Numbered from the stretch's first letter, positions 33,426-45,690 are shown. The stretch is 64,000 nt of DNA from Diploptera punctata (GCA_030220185.1 JASPKZ010007539.1:186001-250000); one strand, 5' to 3'. Numbers and translations: made by a program. Notes: generated from the sequence alone by a model not told the origin.

Positions 33426-35549
33426 TTATTTTCATCAACTATTAATGTATGTGCAGAACAGGATACCGAAGAGGATGATTTACAGACAGCAGAAATATTA
33501 GTCACAGAGTCAATCATATTAGAGGTTGAAATGGTATTAGAAAAATTAAGATATATAAAACATCAGATGGGATCCCAGTAGAACTTACAATTTGGGGGAA
33601 AAAAAAAAAAAAAAAAAAAAAAAGATTCTTCCAAATGAATTGAAAGAAATGATTACACTGGCCAACAAAAAAAAAGAATATAATATTTCCAGCACTTCAT
33701 GAGTCAAATCTTACAATTTTTATTGAGAAAAACGAATATGACAACGAAAATTTGTTCTTAGCTCTAGTTTCTGTGATATACAATAGGTGGAAATATTTTA
33801 GTTTAACAGACTTAGAGAAAATTATACATTTTAATTAGACCTACATATGCCAACAGCACTGAAAATGCATTTATTTTTTATGACAGTTACAATCTAAGAG
33901 TTCTAAATTGATGAAAGAATATATGGTAGATGGTTGGGTGTGAAGAGAATCATGTGGTGGTTTCATAAAATAGTAGTTTTTTGGCTTGTCTCTTGTGAGT
34001 TCTGGAGCATCCCTACACAAAGACCTGCAGTAATCTGCAAGCATTGCTTCATTCCAACGATCCTGATATCTTTGTTGCATAACAGCAGTATCCTGATGGA
34101 ATCTTTCTCCATGTTCATCACTGACAACTCCACAATTTAGGAGGGAAAAAGTCTAGGTGGGAGTGCAGAAAATGGATTTTAAGAGACAGGTAGCATACGA
34201 GTTGGTGGTATTATTGCAGGAGCACTGTCACCAAATGAGCGTAGTTATTTCATTTGTTGCCTAAAAATCCAGAATAACTCCCTTGAAGGCTTCCCAAGCT
34301 TCCTTTTCTTTACCCTCTGAAACTCGGTCAAATCCAGGATCCTTTACAATCACTCTAATTTGTGGCCCGACAAAAATATCTTCCATAACTTTGGCATCAC
34401 TAAATTTTGGCAACTTCTCTCTTACATACTTAAAGGCCTGTCCTTCTTGGGTCATACTTTTGACAACATTTTTCATCAAACCCAGCTTAATATGTAGGGA
34501 TGGAAGAACATCTTTTGGGTCCACGAGAGACATTTTTCTCGCCAGGGTTATGATTTCTCTCAGGCCAGTCTGCTTGATATATGTGATTTCCTATCCCTAC
34601 TGTCCCACGCACATAATAAGCAGCAGTATTTTGTGTACCCCAATTGCATTCCCTAGAGTACAACAATGACTTTTAGATCACTACAGATTTCCCACTTTTG
34701 TTCATGAAATTTGATTGAGTCAAAGATGGCTGTCATGTTTGCAAAATGTCTCCTTCATGTGAACTGCATGATCAACAGGAATAGAAGGAAGACAGTTGCA
34801 TTGTGAAGTAATATAGCTTTCAAACTAAGCTTGGACGAGTCTATGAATAGCCTCCATTGAGTTGAATCATGGTTCAAATGCAAACATTTCATCAAGCCAT
34901 TAATGTCACAGCAAACAAGATCGTTTTTTTACTTAAAAAAGGGAAGCAGATCCCTGTGACATTGTTGATACTCTGACATCATGTTCGAGAAGGTTCCGTT
35001 GCTGTATTCTGAACCTTAGAATTTCTGTCTTTTCCTTTGACAGGTCGAGGTCTCTAATGAGATCTAATTCCCCTCGAATCAGTATGTGCAGTTTGGTTTA
35101 ACATCTTTTTCCTCAAAATCATGGTCATGGCATGTGGAAGGCTTGTTGGATTCTTCTTCTTGTTCCACACTGTGTTCATTTTTTACTTCAAACACACAAT
35201 TTTCAGGTGGAATAGGAACTGGTAAACTATCTGAATATGGAATAGGTCGAATAGCAGATTGAATATTCAGGTATTGAACGGTTCTTCTTTTCTACATAGA
35301 CAATTCTACCTTCATAAGTGGAGACAAGCAGAAATAGCAGTCATCTGTATGGTTTCTAGGTTCCTGCCAAACCATAGGCACAGTTAAATTCAAAGATAGT
35401 TTTTTTTATTTTTCAGCCATTCTTGCAGTGTAACTGAACAAGAGTTGTGGATTAATGTTTTATTTCAGGAAGTAATATTTTGAGGTTCTTTTAATTAAAC
35501 TATTTGGAGTCTGTTTATCTTACCTTAATATTAAAGTTGATTTGATCTT

Positions 35550-35584
35550 GAACATGTTTCAATTATATCCTAATCATCATCAGC
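35550..35584 (-). ncRNA. Hammerhead-like core in foldback 3
   Basis: On the minus strand GCTGATGATGATTAGGATAT continues AATTGAAACATGTTC. It shows the exact box CTGATGA, a 5-bp stem II GATTA/TAATT (one G-U) and GAAAC. Stem III would be ACA/TGT. Stem I pairs only weakly. Confidence 0.5.
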
Positions 35585-35619
35585 ATCTTGCCCAGATAAT
35601 TAGGATATAATCAAAACAT

Positions 35620-35935
35620 AGTCCACCGCTGTGGTCTCGAGGTAGCGTGCTGCCTTGTCATGCAGCGGGCCCGGGTTCGATCCCCAGTCAGGGCAGTTTT
35701 TCTGGGTGAGGTTTTTATCGGGGTTTTTCCTCACCTGTAAGTCAAATGTCAGGAAAACTTTAAGGCCCAAACGGTCCCCGAAATCATATGGCCGTCATTA
35801 TCATCATCCTTCACTGGCGTGGAAAGCCATGGGAAGCTACCACACCTACAATTCCCTAGTAAAGCTGCAAGCATAGCATGAAAATGCTATGATTGCAGTG
35901 AAAGACCTGCCTTCGGGTAGAATTACTATGGATGG
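35620..35935 (+). mobile_element. SINE A, full-length copy
   Basis: Starts AGTCCACCGCTGTGGTCTCG with B box GGGTTCGATCCCCAG, and ends with the tail hairpin (here CTGCCTTCGGGTAG) and ATGG. Target duplication ATC(A/G)AAACAT (35610-35619 and 35936-35945). It lies in the loop of foldback 3. Confidence 0.93.
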
Positions 35936-36934
35936 ATCGAAACATGTTCAAGAACAAATCAACATTAATATTGAGGTAAGATAAACAGACTCCAAATAAT
36001 TGAATTAAGAGTTGTGGAGCCCATGACTTATCCTGGTCCCCTAACATCATACTGAAATAATGCTGATTGGCAGTCTTCACAAGAGGCGTCAAATTGCATT
36101 ACTGTGACAAAATGTTATTTCAGCACAAATGTAACAAAAAGATTCACTAAACTTACATATTTCTGAGGCATTTTAACAAATTTTACACTTTAAAAGCACT
36201 CCCAAACCAGAAATTCTGCATTAATTACAGCAGAAACAATATGAAATTCACAGTACAGCAACAATATGTATGTTTATAACCAACAAATAGCTGAAGGACA
36301 TTTGTGTTTTGTGTATTGACTGGTGTACCAACTCCCAAAACAAAATTTCCACTAAATTTCCCCTAACTTAAAATGTTGACTCTAAGAAATGAAATGTCAG
36401 TTTAACTCCAAAGCAAGAGCTAATCAGTCACTTTTATATCAGAAGGTTGAAATAGGTAAGAATTGGCTATTTTTGAGTCCGAAACATTTACATTGTTGGA
36501 CAGTGCTATCATAACAATCTATAAGAAAGGAGATAAAACTGATAGCAACAACTCTAGGGGCATATCATTACTTTCACCTCTGTACAAAATTCCAACAAAT
36601 ATACTATTACCTAGACTCACACCATACACTGACGACATAATAGGAGAACATCAACGTGGATTTGGAACAAATAGGTCTACAATAGGTCAGATTTTTAGTA
36701 TAATCAAATTTTTAAAGGAAATGGTAATATAATGGCACTATATCAACTATATGTAGACTTCAGAAAGGCATTCTGAACTTAGGAATTCCTAAAATGTTAA
36801 CACTTATTCAAATTTGTCTAAATGGCACAAAAGGTAGGTAGAGAAACAATTTTCAGATACTTTTGAAATTCTAAATGGGTTAAAGTAAGGAGATGCAATA
36901 TCTCCTCAATTCAATTTTGTATTAGATCTTGCCA

Positions 36935-39900
36935 CCCTCCATGGTATCTTTACCTTGTCGTGGTGGAGTGGCTTGCATGCTTAAATGATCCTGAGAGCTA
37001 TGCTGGTGGTAGCATTGGTGCCGATAGGGTTACCCATGCCAGACTGGTCAAAGGTGTTATGCCAGACGAAAAAAGTACCTTGGTTGAAAGAGTGACGATC
37101 TTTCACTGTAAAAATACAACCATCAAGAAATGTGGACATGGGTTCAACTGGGGTAAAATTTTCCGGAGGTCAAATTAGTCCCCCGTTTGGTTCTCCGGGT
37201 GGGGAATACTTCAGGGAACCAATGCCAAAGGCTCAAACACAGGGACATGTTCCTAGAAACATGGAATGTTAGGACTTTATACAATAGCAGGGCACTAGAG
37301 ATATTAACGCGGGAATTAGATAAATCTCCCTTGGATATAGTCATTTTACAGGAAGTTAGATGGCCAGGATAAGGTAGTTAGGAAACAGGAAGCTTTGCAT
37401 TTTACTACGGGGGGGCAGAAAGACCTGAATTTGGAACGGGTTTTTTAATCAGGAGGAGGATCCTGTCTGATATCCGAGATATTAAGTTTATCAATGATAC
37501 GATATCATACATAATTCTAAAGGGTAAATGACATGATTTTATAATCATAAATGTACATGCTCCCACAGAAGATAAAGATGACAAGATCAAGGATGAGTTC
37601 TATGAAGAATTAGAATGCGTATTTGATAGCCTTTCACGATATCATATGAAAATTGTCTTAGGAGATTTTAATGCAAAAGTGGGGCAAGAAGATATATTCA
37701 AACCAACAGTAGGAAAATACAGTCTTCATGAAGAAAGTAACGACAACGGTGTTAGATTAGTCACCTTCGCCACATCGAAGAATCTCATTGTTATGAGCAC
37801 AACATTTCAGCATAAGGATATTCATAAATACACCTGGGCGTCCCCAGATGGAGAAACTCAGAATCAGATAGATCATGTCTTAGTGGATAAATGCTGGCAC
37901 AGTAGCATCTTCGATGTTAGATCAGTTAGAGGGACAGACTGCAATTTGGATCATCATCTGGTCAGAGTGAAAATCAGACAACACCTATCGCTTATGAGAG
38001 GAACAAACGCTAAAGATGATTCTAAAAAAATTGAATTAAAAAACTTCAAAAATGATGAAATGTGGCAAGAATACCAATTCAAAATTGCTAATAGATTTGA
38101 AGTACTCGAATCTTCAGATGACAATGTGGCAAACAAAGAAGAAACTGATATAAATAAAGAATGGGCAGCTATAAGATATACTATTAAATTGTCAGCATCA
38201 GAAAGCATTGGTTATTTAAAAAAGAGGCAAAACAAAAAATGGTTTGATGAGGAATGTGCCGACATTGTAAAGAAAAGAAAGCTAGCAAAAATGAAATGGT
38301 TACACAAGACAAATGAGGTAAATTTAGAACAATTGGGTAGTATTAGATGGGAAACCATCAGGTTACTAAAGATTAATGATCTTGAAATGAATGCAAAAAA
38401 TAGGATCATTAGAGAATTATATCAGGGAATTAGGTTAGAGAAGAAAGGATTTTTGGCTAGAACAAACATAATTCGGAATGAAAATGGGGATATGATTGCA
38501 GATTCCCAGAGTATATTTAATAGATAGAAAAGTTACTTTAATCAGCTATTTAATGTAAATACAGAACAGGATATTGAGGATGATAATTTACAGACAGCAG
38601 AAATGCTAGTCACAGAACCAAGTGCATTAGAGGTTGAAATGACAATACAAAAATTAAAGATGTATAAAGCATTATGTTCAGATGAGATCCCAGCAGAACT
38701 GATAAAATAAGGGGGAGAAAAATTGATGGACAAGATATGCCAGTTGCTTTGTATGATTTGAGAAAAAGAAGCTCTTCCAGATGAATGGAAAGAATTGATT
38801 ATCGTACCAATTGATAAGAAAGGAGATAAAACAGTGCAACAACTACAGGGGCATCTCATTACTCTCAACTTCGTACATAATTCTAACAAATATATTAGTA
38901 CGCAGACTTACTCCCTATATTGATGATATTCTAGGAGATCATCAATGTGCATTTAGAAGAAACAGAACAGACTTTTAGTATAAGACATTTTTTAGAAAAG
39001 AAATGGGAATATAATGGTACTGTACATCAACTATACATAGGACGTCAAAGAAGCATACGATTCAATTAAGAGGGAGAAATTATATAGTATCCTGATGGAG
39101 TTCGGAATTCCTAAAAAATTAGTTCGACTTATGCAAATGTGTCTAAATGGCACAAAGAGTAGGGTGTGTGAGGGCAAACAGTTTTCGGACACGTTTGAAA
39201 TCCAGAATAGGTTGAAGCAAGGAGATGCACTATCCCCTCTACTATTTAATTTTGTACTAGAGCATTTTATCAAATCTCTAGAGGATGAAGAAGGCCTACA
39301 ACTCCATCGATATTAATAAGCTGTTAGTTTATGCTGATGTTGTAGTACAATTGGTCGATAGCGAGGAGATACTAAAGGACAACACACACACACACTATTG
39401 AGTAAAACTTAGAAATTAGGACTGGAAGTAAATATCAATAAAACTAAATATATGGTCACATGTAGAAATGCATTATATAATGGGAATGGACAGCTAATGA
39501 CAAATGTGGGAAATTTTGAGGAAGTGGCTGAATTTAAATACCTAGGAACAATAATCACAAATAGAAATGAGACGCACAAAGAAATTAAACATAGGCTCAA
39601 TTCTGAAAATGCGTGCTATTATGTATTACAGAGACTTTTGATGTCCCAACTCCTTTCAAAAAACGTTAAACTGAAAATATATAAAACTATTATTCTACCA
39701 GTTATATTATATGGATGCGAAACATGAACTCTTACTTCAAGGGAGGAAAGGAGATTACGAGTATTTGAAAATAAAGTGCTTAGGAAGATTTTTGGACCAA
39801 AGAGAGATGAACAGACAGGTGAATGGAGGAGACTACATAACAATGAACTACATGGTCTTTATAGGAAGCCAGATATAATAAGAACAGTTAAATCTCGTAG

Positions 39901-40143
39901 ACTGTGATTGGCAGGACATGTGGCACGTATGGGGAATGAAAGATGTGCATGGAAACTTCTTGTAGGAAAACCAGAGGGAGAGCACCCAGTTGGTAGACCA
40001 AGAATGAGGTGGGAGAATAATATTAAGTATGATTTGAGGAGGTAGATTTTAAAGGGAATGATTGGAAAACATTAGCTGGGATGTATGGATAGCTTATATC
40101 CACACGATCATGAACCTATGGGTTTTTTAGTGCCAGTGAATAA
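36935..40143 (+). pseudogene. LINE D, full-length younger copy with 16-bp target duplication
   Basis: Bounded by GTATTAGATCTTGCCA (36919-36934 and 40144-40159). It begins CTTTACCTTGTCGTGGTGG after a few bases, with a 72-codon leader ORF (36960-37178, WLACLNDPESYAGG). The endonuclease runs about 37245-38010: ETWNVRTLYNS, LQEVRW, NVHAPTEDKDD, VLGDFNAKVGQ, YTWASPDG, QIDH, LDHH. It has stops at 37370, 37379 and 37527. An open 293-codon piece spans 37646-38527. RT phrases: KEAYDSIKREKL (motif A region), LKQGDALSPLLFNFVLE (B), and VYADVVV (C, second Asp lost). The C-terminus has FKYLGTI, PVILYGCET and GRPRMRWE. RTE-like by EN-RT layout. Confidence 0.88.
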
Positions 40144-41805
40144 GTATTAGATCTTGCCATCAAATATTTACAGCATAAAGAGACTGTACAAATCATTGGC
40201 ATTAATAAGCTGATAGTATATGCTGATGATGTAATTATTAGGTGATAGCAAAGAGATTCTAAGGGCTAACATGCACATTATATTAACAATAAAGAATTGA
40301 GGCTTGAAGTAAACATCAGTAAAACTAAATACATGATCAAACATGGAAATTCATTAAATAATGGAAATGGACAGTTAATGACAAATGAGGGAAAATTTTA
40401 TGAAGTGGCTGCATTCAAATACCTAGGAACATTAATTACAAACAGGAATGAGGTGAAAAAAAGGAATTAAACATGGGCTCAATTCTGGGAATGCATGTTG
40501 TTATGTATTACAGGGACTCTTGTCATCCCAATGTCTCTCAAAAAATGTTAAACATAAATTCTCACTTCAAAGCAGGAGAATAGATTACAAGTTCTTAGGA
40601 AAATTTTTGGAGTAAAAAGATGAACAGACAAGTGAATGGAGAAGACTTCATATAACAGTGAGCTACATGATCTTTATGGGAAGCTGGATATAATAGGAAC
40701 AGTTAAGTCTCATAGAGTGCAATGCACAGTGGGCCAAAAACAAAATCTAGCTCGAAAAAACTATTTTCACTCACCCTCATAAATTTATCTCTTTTTTTTC
40801 ACTCTAATATAATTGTCATATGACAGTACTTCACATATCTGCAAAGGAGGGTGGAATTCTAAACTTTATGAAAAACAATATAAACATCAGAAGTTGCCGA
40901 TAGTTAAGAACTCATCTGGTCCGTATCCCAATTGTGTTAGCGGTGCTGTTAACATTGTGTGTTCAAGTTCAGTGAGCTTCTCTTCTTATTCTGTATGGAG
41001 ACTTCACCTCAAGGTTTGTGCTTTTCATTGATATATTTAACGTTTTTCTATATAACCAGATATTATGTTAAATACATACCTTCAAAACACTAAAACATTT
41101 ACAGGATCATCTTATTTTAAATTGCACTACAAAAAAAATAGCTCTGAACTGTAGTAAAAATTTTCAATTTCTGCACAATAACACATGTGCAAATTATTGT
41201 ATTTTTTAAAATTAATTAGCTTTCTTTTTACAGGAGGCAGCCAGCAGCTGAGGCCTACTGTCACGCACAGAAAATTGATTTGATTTAATATAAGAAGAAG
41301 AGTGTTTGATAGAGGCAATAAGTGATCATTTAGTAAATAAATTAGAGTTAGGGGGATGATTGGAGAATGTTTTAAAATATATTTAAAAAAACAATTTTTT
41401 TTTGTAAAGTGTTTTTCTCAAATGTAGCAAGTTGTGCACGAGAAAAAAGATAGATTTGTACTAAAATATCCTGATTGGCTAGAAGTGAATGTTAACTTTC
41501 CCATTATTAAGAATTTAGTACAATGATTGTTGCAAAATCCTGTTCCCTCTGTTTATGGAATTAAAAGATCCAACATATTTTTCGAAGAGACTGGAGTAAA
41601 ATCTAAAAAAGTTCACATAAACAGGAATTATCTCACCATGAACTTGCTCTTGCAACAGAAATGTCACTTTGGTCATATGGTAAATGGGATACTACTGATG
41701 TTTTAAAGAAATTACTAAAAAAACAAAGAAATAACTTCAAAATATAAGAAACATTACAAATCACCCTGCTCAACTCCCCTATCTTATATATTGGACAAAG
41801 CATTG

Positions 41806-42116
41806 GGGGGGCACGTCATAGCGTAGTGGTTAAGGCACTGCGCTACAAGCCGGAAGGTCAAGGGTTCGAGTCCCGGTGGGGTCAGGATTTTTAAACTGAC
41901 CCAAACCTTCTGGCAGCACTATGGTCATGGAGTCGACTCAGCCTCTAATGGAAATGAGTACCAGATGCTTGTTCTGGGGGTAAAAGGCGACCATCATGCA
42001 GGGCTGACAACCTGGCTGACATCAAGTGCCGATTGTCTAGAAAAAGTGGAAGCCTTAACCTTCTACTACCCCTTGGGCCTCCTGAAGCCTGTAGTGGGAT
42101 CACTTTACTTTACTTT
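41806..42116 (+). mobile_element. SINE B, full-length copy
   Basis: GGCACGTCATAGCGTAGTGG (A box) and GGGTTCGAGTCCCGG (B box) head, a body with GACGGCCG-type region (here GGCGACCATCATGCAGGG), and tail ATCACTTTACTTTAC. Perfect 11-bp target duplication ACAAAGCATTG (41795-41805 and 42117-42127). Confidence 0.94.
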
Positions 42117-42532
42117 ACAAAGCATTGTTGTTTTTTGGTAATAAGATATCAAAATGCCAATATATTAACATGGGACTAGATGCGAAAAAGTGAGGTTGTG
42201 ATATTTACCCATCCTATAATGCTACTGGGAGGCAAATTTGTTATGATACCCTTTCCAAGACCATATTAAAGCAACAGATATTTCAGCAGAAATAATCTTT
42301 TTTATACTATTTACTCCATCCTCTTCAAAAGATATTTTGGGTCTTCCAAGTCCATAACCAGATGGAACAGGATTTTCCAATGACTGTCATTGTTCTAAAT
42401 TCTTAATAGCAAGAAAGTTAACATTCACTTCTAGCCAATCAGAATATTTCAGTACAAATCTCTTTTTTTTCTTGTGCACAACTTCGTATGTTTGAGAAAA
42501 TCACTTTTCAAAAATATATTGTTTTTTAACAT

Positions 42533-42662
42533 CTTTTAAAACATCCATCTAACTCTAATTTATTTACTAAATGATCACTTATTGCCTCTATCGAACACTT
42601 TTAAAACATCCATCTAACTCTAATTTATTTACTAAATGATCACTTATTGCCTCTATCGAACA
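42533..42662. repeat. Perfect 65-bp tandem duplication
   Basis: CTTTTAAAACATCCATCTAA to CTCTATCGAACA occurs twice back to back (starts 42533 and 42598) without a difference. The homologous inverted arm at about 41300-41390 has it once. Confidence 0.95.
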
Positions 42663-42739
42663 CTTTTCTTCATATATTCAATAAAATAAATTCTCTGCGC
42701 CTGATGGTAGACCTCAGCTGCTGGTAGCCTCCTGTAATA

Positions 42740-44043
42740 CGGAGGGTTGTTTCTGATCTCTGATAACAAATGATTTTAAGTTTTACCTTAAGAAAAGCCA
42801 TTTCTCCACCATCGATCATGCTCTATTTGATGGCCCTTCACCCGAGCTATGGCTCGGCATCGGAGTTTCCACTGCAGAAGACTCTTACGCAGCACAGCCA
42901 TGTCTAGAAGTTCCCACTCCTCTTTACATGCTTTCCAGAGACCGTCTATTGTTCGAGGACGCCTGTTTCCCAGTGCCCTTTTGAAGAGTCCAAAGGCACA
43001 AAAGTCCATCGGTGATGCATCAGGAGACTTCACTGGGATGTTGCTGAATGGAATAGCATGTATTCCAGTTTCCTGCTCCATTCTCTCCAGGAACGCCAGG
43101 GTTGAACCCGAAGTGTGACTGGAGGTCTTGTCTTGGTGCACCCAGACTTGGTTTTTGTCTGTATCATAGAGAGCTGGGATTTTGGTCTGGTAAATTGGGG
43201 TGAGAACTTCTTCCTGGTAGTACTGGGAGTTGATTTTGGCCTTTTTAGCTACTCTACAAATGGTCAGTTTTCCATTGTAGCAATATCTTGCGATGACCAT
43301 AAATCCCTTGGAGAAACTTTCTCTGCATTCGGCATACCACTTTTGAATTTTTTTCATCCCTTTCTCTATAGTAAATTGCCCGGGGTTTGTTGCAGTCTCC
43401 TAGATAAACATATGCTTCATCAAGTGTGACCAAAAATTTCCATTTTTCTCCTGCCAGGTGCTTTTCATAGAGTTTCCTGCTGTTGGTGCGGCGTTCGGCA
43501 ATGTGATGTGGCAACAATTTATGAACCCTGCTTTTGTGGCACTTCTCCATGTTTAAATCTTTGTTTATTATGGTGTTTACAGTTTTAAGGGATATTCCCA
43601 ATCTGTTTGCAATCACCCTTTGTGTGGCAGGGTTACCACCAGAGATAAGGGCCTTGACCTTTCTGATTATATCTGGGGTGCGGGTAGTAGCAGGTCATGG
43701 ATTTGCCTGTTTTTTTTTTTCCTTTTGGAATTAATCCCAAGTGACCCTTTCCCTTTTTATTAAGCACTGAGCTAATTCCACACTTTGACACCACAAAATT
43801 ACATTTTTTGCAAGCCTCAATAATCGCAGAATAACTATAATTAGCATCGGAAAGGGCAGTAATATACCCTTCCCAAAACGGGTCTATCTGCTTAGGCATT
43901 ATGAGAGCAACATGCATGCGAGTGTAACAGAAGCAGCACACTGACTAGTTTGATCAAATCGCATGCTCCTGTCCTGATGGCACACACTCCAACGTCACAA
44001 TCTACTTGGCAAATCGTTCTCAGAGATTGGAAACAAGTCTCCG
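42740..44043 (-). mobile_element. Mariner/Tc1-type element, 1,304 bp, TA-flanked, with terminal inverted repeats
   Basis: Termini CGGAGGGTTGTTTCTGATCT (left) and, reverse-complemented right, CGGAGACTTGTTTCCAATCT match at most positions over about 29 bp. TA dinucleotides flank both ends (42738-42739, 44044-44045). The uninterrupted arm at 41.22 kb (CTTTCTTTTTACAGGAGG) gives the empty site. It contains a transposase pseudogene. Confidence 0.92.
42788..43899 (-). pseudogene. Mariner/Tc1-superfamily transposase, two frameshifts
   Basis: The likely start MPKQIDPFWEGYITAL is at 43899. An N-terminal HTH region (YSYSAIIEACKKCNF) is followed by a second HTH (NRLGISLKTVNTII), then the DDE/D domain: first acid in VTLDEAYVYL, second in VWVHQDKTSSHTS, third in KSPDASPMDFCAFGL. 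By my count 36 residues separate the second and third Asp, which would be DD36D, between the better known DD34D and DD37D types. The C-terminus QIEHDRWWRNGFS ends at a stop. Frames change near 43.65 kb and 43.35 kb, so about 370 residues are encoded but not in one frame. The three acids remain. Confidence 0.88.
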
Positions 44044-44521
44044 TAAGAAAGCTAATTACATAAAAAACAATAATTTGCATACAAGTTACAGTGCAGAAAT
44101 TGAAGTACATTAATCACTCTATATTCTAACTAAAATTTGTACTACTGTTCAGAACTGTCTTTTTAGTAGCTTAATTTAAAATAAAATTATTATGTTTGTG
44201 TTTTTTTTATGTTTTGTGTTTTGGAGGTAAGATTCCATGTGCATTTAACACAATATCTGGTTGTGTAGAAACACATTAAATATGTCATGAAAAGTGCAAA
44301 CCTTGAGGTAAAATATCCATATAGAATAAGAAGAATAGCTCACTGAACTTTAACACAAAATGTATTTAGTTTCCACAGCTCAGAACACAACAGGGATGCG
44401 GACCAGATGAGTTTGTAAAACTGTGACATGTCAGTCATTCTTTGGCAACTGTGGAATGTATTAAATGTTGCAACAAGGCTTGCTTTATAATTTTTTGTAA
44501 AATTCTAACGGTTATCGTTTT

Positions 44522-44788
44522 GTGTTTTCAACCCTATTTTTGAAAGCCTCCACCAGTTTATCTGTAACCATGGCAAGCAAAAGCAAAAGTTCATGTGTTA
44601 GTAAAACTACCTGTAATTTAAACCCATTGTTCAGTGAAGATGTTGTGGCCGTGATAGATGAGGAATTTAATTATGAAAGTGATAGTTCTGATGCTTCTTG
44701 GATGGATAGTTTAGTGCAAGATAGCCATATAGAACAAACGAGTGACAGTGATGAAGGAAATCGTAGCGTCGACGACAGAGCGCACTGA
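44522..44788 (+). other. Hypothetical acidic ORF, 88 codons
   Basis: The second Met gives MASKSKSSCVSKTT, then LFSEDVVAVIDEEF and acidic Ser/Asp stretches (ESDSSDASW, TSDSDEGN). Past the stop another frame continues NENNNYSFNNWSSELNFKEL. Acidic N-termini of this kind occur in piggyBac-like transposases and other mobile genes, but no domain is diagnostic. It may be the start of the gene of the surrounding 4.8-kb element. Unknown. Confidence 0.3.
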
Positions 44789-44799
44789 CTATAACGAGA

Positions 44800-45530
44800 A
44801 CAATAATTACTCTTTTAATAATTGGTCCTCAGAACTTAATTTTAAAGAATTGGAATCTTTCTCATCACCAAATAAAATTATAAACGGATAAGGGCAATTT
44901 TTCTTCATTATATACCGGTAATAGAGAAAGTAATAAATAAATAAATATATTTTATCTGTAGTAGAACTTGGATATACGAGAATTTTTATTAATGATGTTA
45001 CTTACTTTCTGTGTCTGTGTCTTGATTTATCAGCGAAATATAGTTTTTTTTTAACAATGGTACATTATTTCAAGTTGAAATTAAAATATAAATAGAAACG
45101 GACTAATACAGTTTATCATAATAATTTTAGAAATATATTTTATGCGAACTATAAACATTGCTATCTCCATAAGATATTAAACTGAGGATAGGCCTATATA
45201 ATTTATTCATACATATAAAATATTAATTGTTAATAAATATATTTGCTTCAATTATAATATTATTGAAAGGTAATATTATCCATCCTTACAATTGTGGAAT
45301 ACTTTGAGGTCTTTATATATATATAAATTGTATTGTGACATATTTACAAAATTAATAATTAATTATTTGATGAAGATATTTGTAATTTGAAAACAAGTTT
45401 TTGATTTAGCATATTTCACATGATTTTTCAGAAGAGATCATAGTACACATATGCCATTCTTCAATTAAAAAGTGCCTAGAAGACATTTAAACTTTCAATG
45501 CCGTAAAAGGAATATGTCTCTATACAGCAT
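44800..45530. other. AT-rich interval, nothing recognised
   Basis: About 75-80% AT by eye, with short TA runs near 45320. No ORF or shared repeat. Confidence 0.5.
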
Positions 45531-45690
45531 ACTACTGGAAATAACTGAGCAGGGCAAAGGGTTAACCAAGAGAGGGATTGTATGGAGGATGACTGAAAAG
45601 TGTTGGCTCTGAATAGGGATGTATGGAGAGCTTGTGTCCACACAGCTATAAATCTGTAGGTTTGATAGTGCAAGTGAGTTATTTATAACA

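Larger units (their letters stand above)
35452..36006. mobile_element. Foldback 3: inverted-repeat insertion, later hit by SINE A
   Basis: Arms (about 35486-35605 and 35936-36000) share GATCTTGAACATGTTTCAAT and its complement. A 12-bp target duplication AAGAGTTGTGGA (35440-35451 and 36007-36018) bounds it, inside the FIDSSK gene. Same family as the element at 46271-46494, including the left extension AATGTTTTATTT, then AGGAA and ATATTTTGAGGTTC. About 229 bp without the SINE. Confidence 0.85.
33871..36092 (-). pseudogene. Uncharacterised arthropod transposon-linked gene (FIDSSK / LPPLHIKLG family), copy 1
   Basis: Minus-strand pieces in order: ANQHYFSMMLGDQDKSWAPQ (36.05 kb), then the foldback insertion, TLQEWLKNKKK (35.4 kb), VPMVWQEPRNHTDDCYFC (35.37 kb), SAIRPIPYSDSLPVPPENC (35.25 kb), LIRGELIRDLDLSKEKTEIL (35.05 kb), QWRLFIDSSKLSLKAILLHN (34.85 kb), SLHIKLGLMKNVVKSM with FVGPQIR (34.3-34.5 kb), DEHGERFHQDT (34.1 kb) and QRYQDRWNEAMLADYC (34.05 kb). 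I recognise the set as a repeated, unannotated gene of insects, ticks and aphids. The longest open piece is 90 codons. Function unknown; cysteine-rich DDCYFC suggests metal binding. Confidence 0.7.
33657..36497 (-). mobile_element. DNA transposon with CACTGKCCAACAA termini (FIDSSK family, copy 1)
   Basis: Left end CACTGGCCAACAAAAAAAAA (33657) and right end, reverse-complemented, CACTGTCCAACAATGTAAAT (to about 36497) form terminal inverted repeats. The flanks are consecutive LINE D sequence. It carries a decayed gene (33871-36092) and a foldback that holds a SINE A. Confidence 0.7.
40727..45530. mobile_element. 4.8-kb insertion with inverted arms of an unidentified DNA transposon
   Basis: Left terminus CACAGTGGGCCAAAAACAAA. 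Arm 1 (40895-41690, plus) and arm 2 (about 44400-42250, minus, itself split by mariner) are inverted homologues: shared AACTCATCTGGTCCG, AGTTCAGTGAGCT, CCAGATATT, CAGCAGCTGAGG and GGCTAGAAGTGAATGTTAAC. Near the inner ends both encode NPVPSGYG-like residues followed by basic/Ser-rich sequence (RPKISFEEDG in arm 2), as in several insect transposon proteins. The centre holds a SINE B. This looks like an internally deleted, palindromic derivative. The right boundary near 45530 is inferred from resumption of LINE D. Confidence 0.5.
33430..45690 (+). mobile_element. Old LINE D copy in four collinear pieces
   Basis: Pieces at 33430-33656, about 36498-36934, 40160-40725 and 45540-45690 follow one another without overlap when laid on the younger LINE D (36.9-40.1 kb). 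Examples: ACAGACAGCAGAAATATTAG (pre-RT) in piece 1, AAGAAAGGAGATAAAACTGA (RT start) in piece 2, LIVYADDVI in piece 3 and RDVWRACVHTAINL in piece 4. All have many stops. The gaps are three later insertions: a DNA transposon, the young LINE D, and a 4.8-kb block. Confidence 0.75.
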
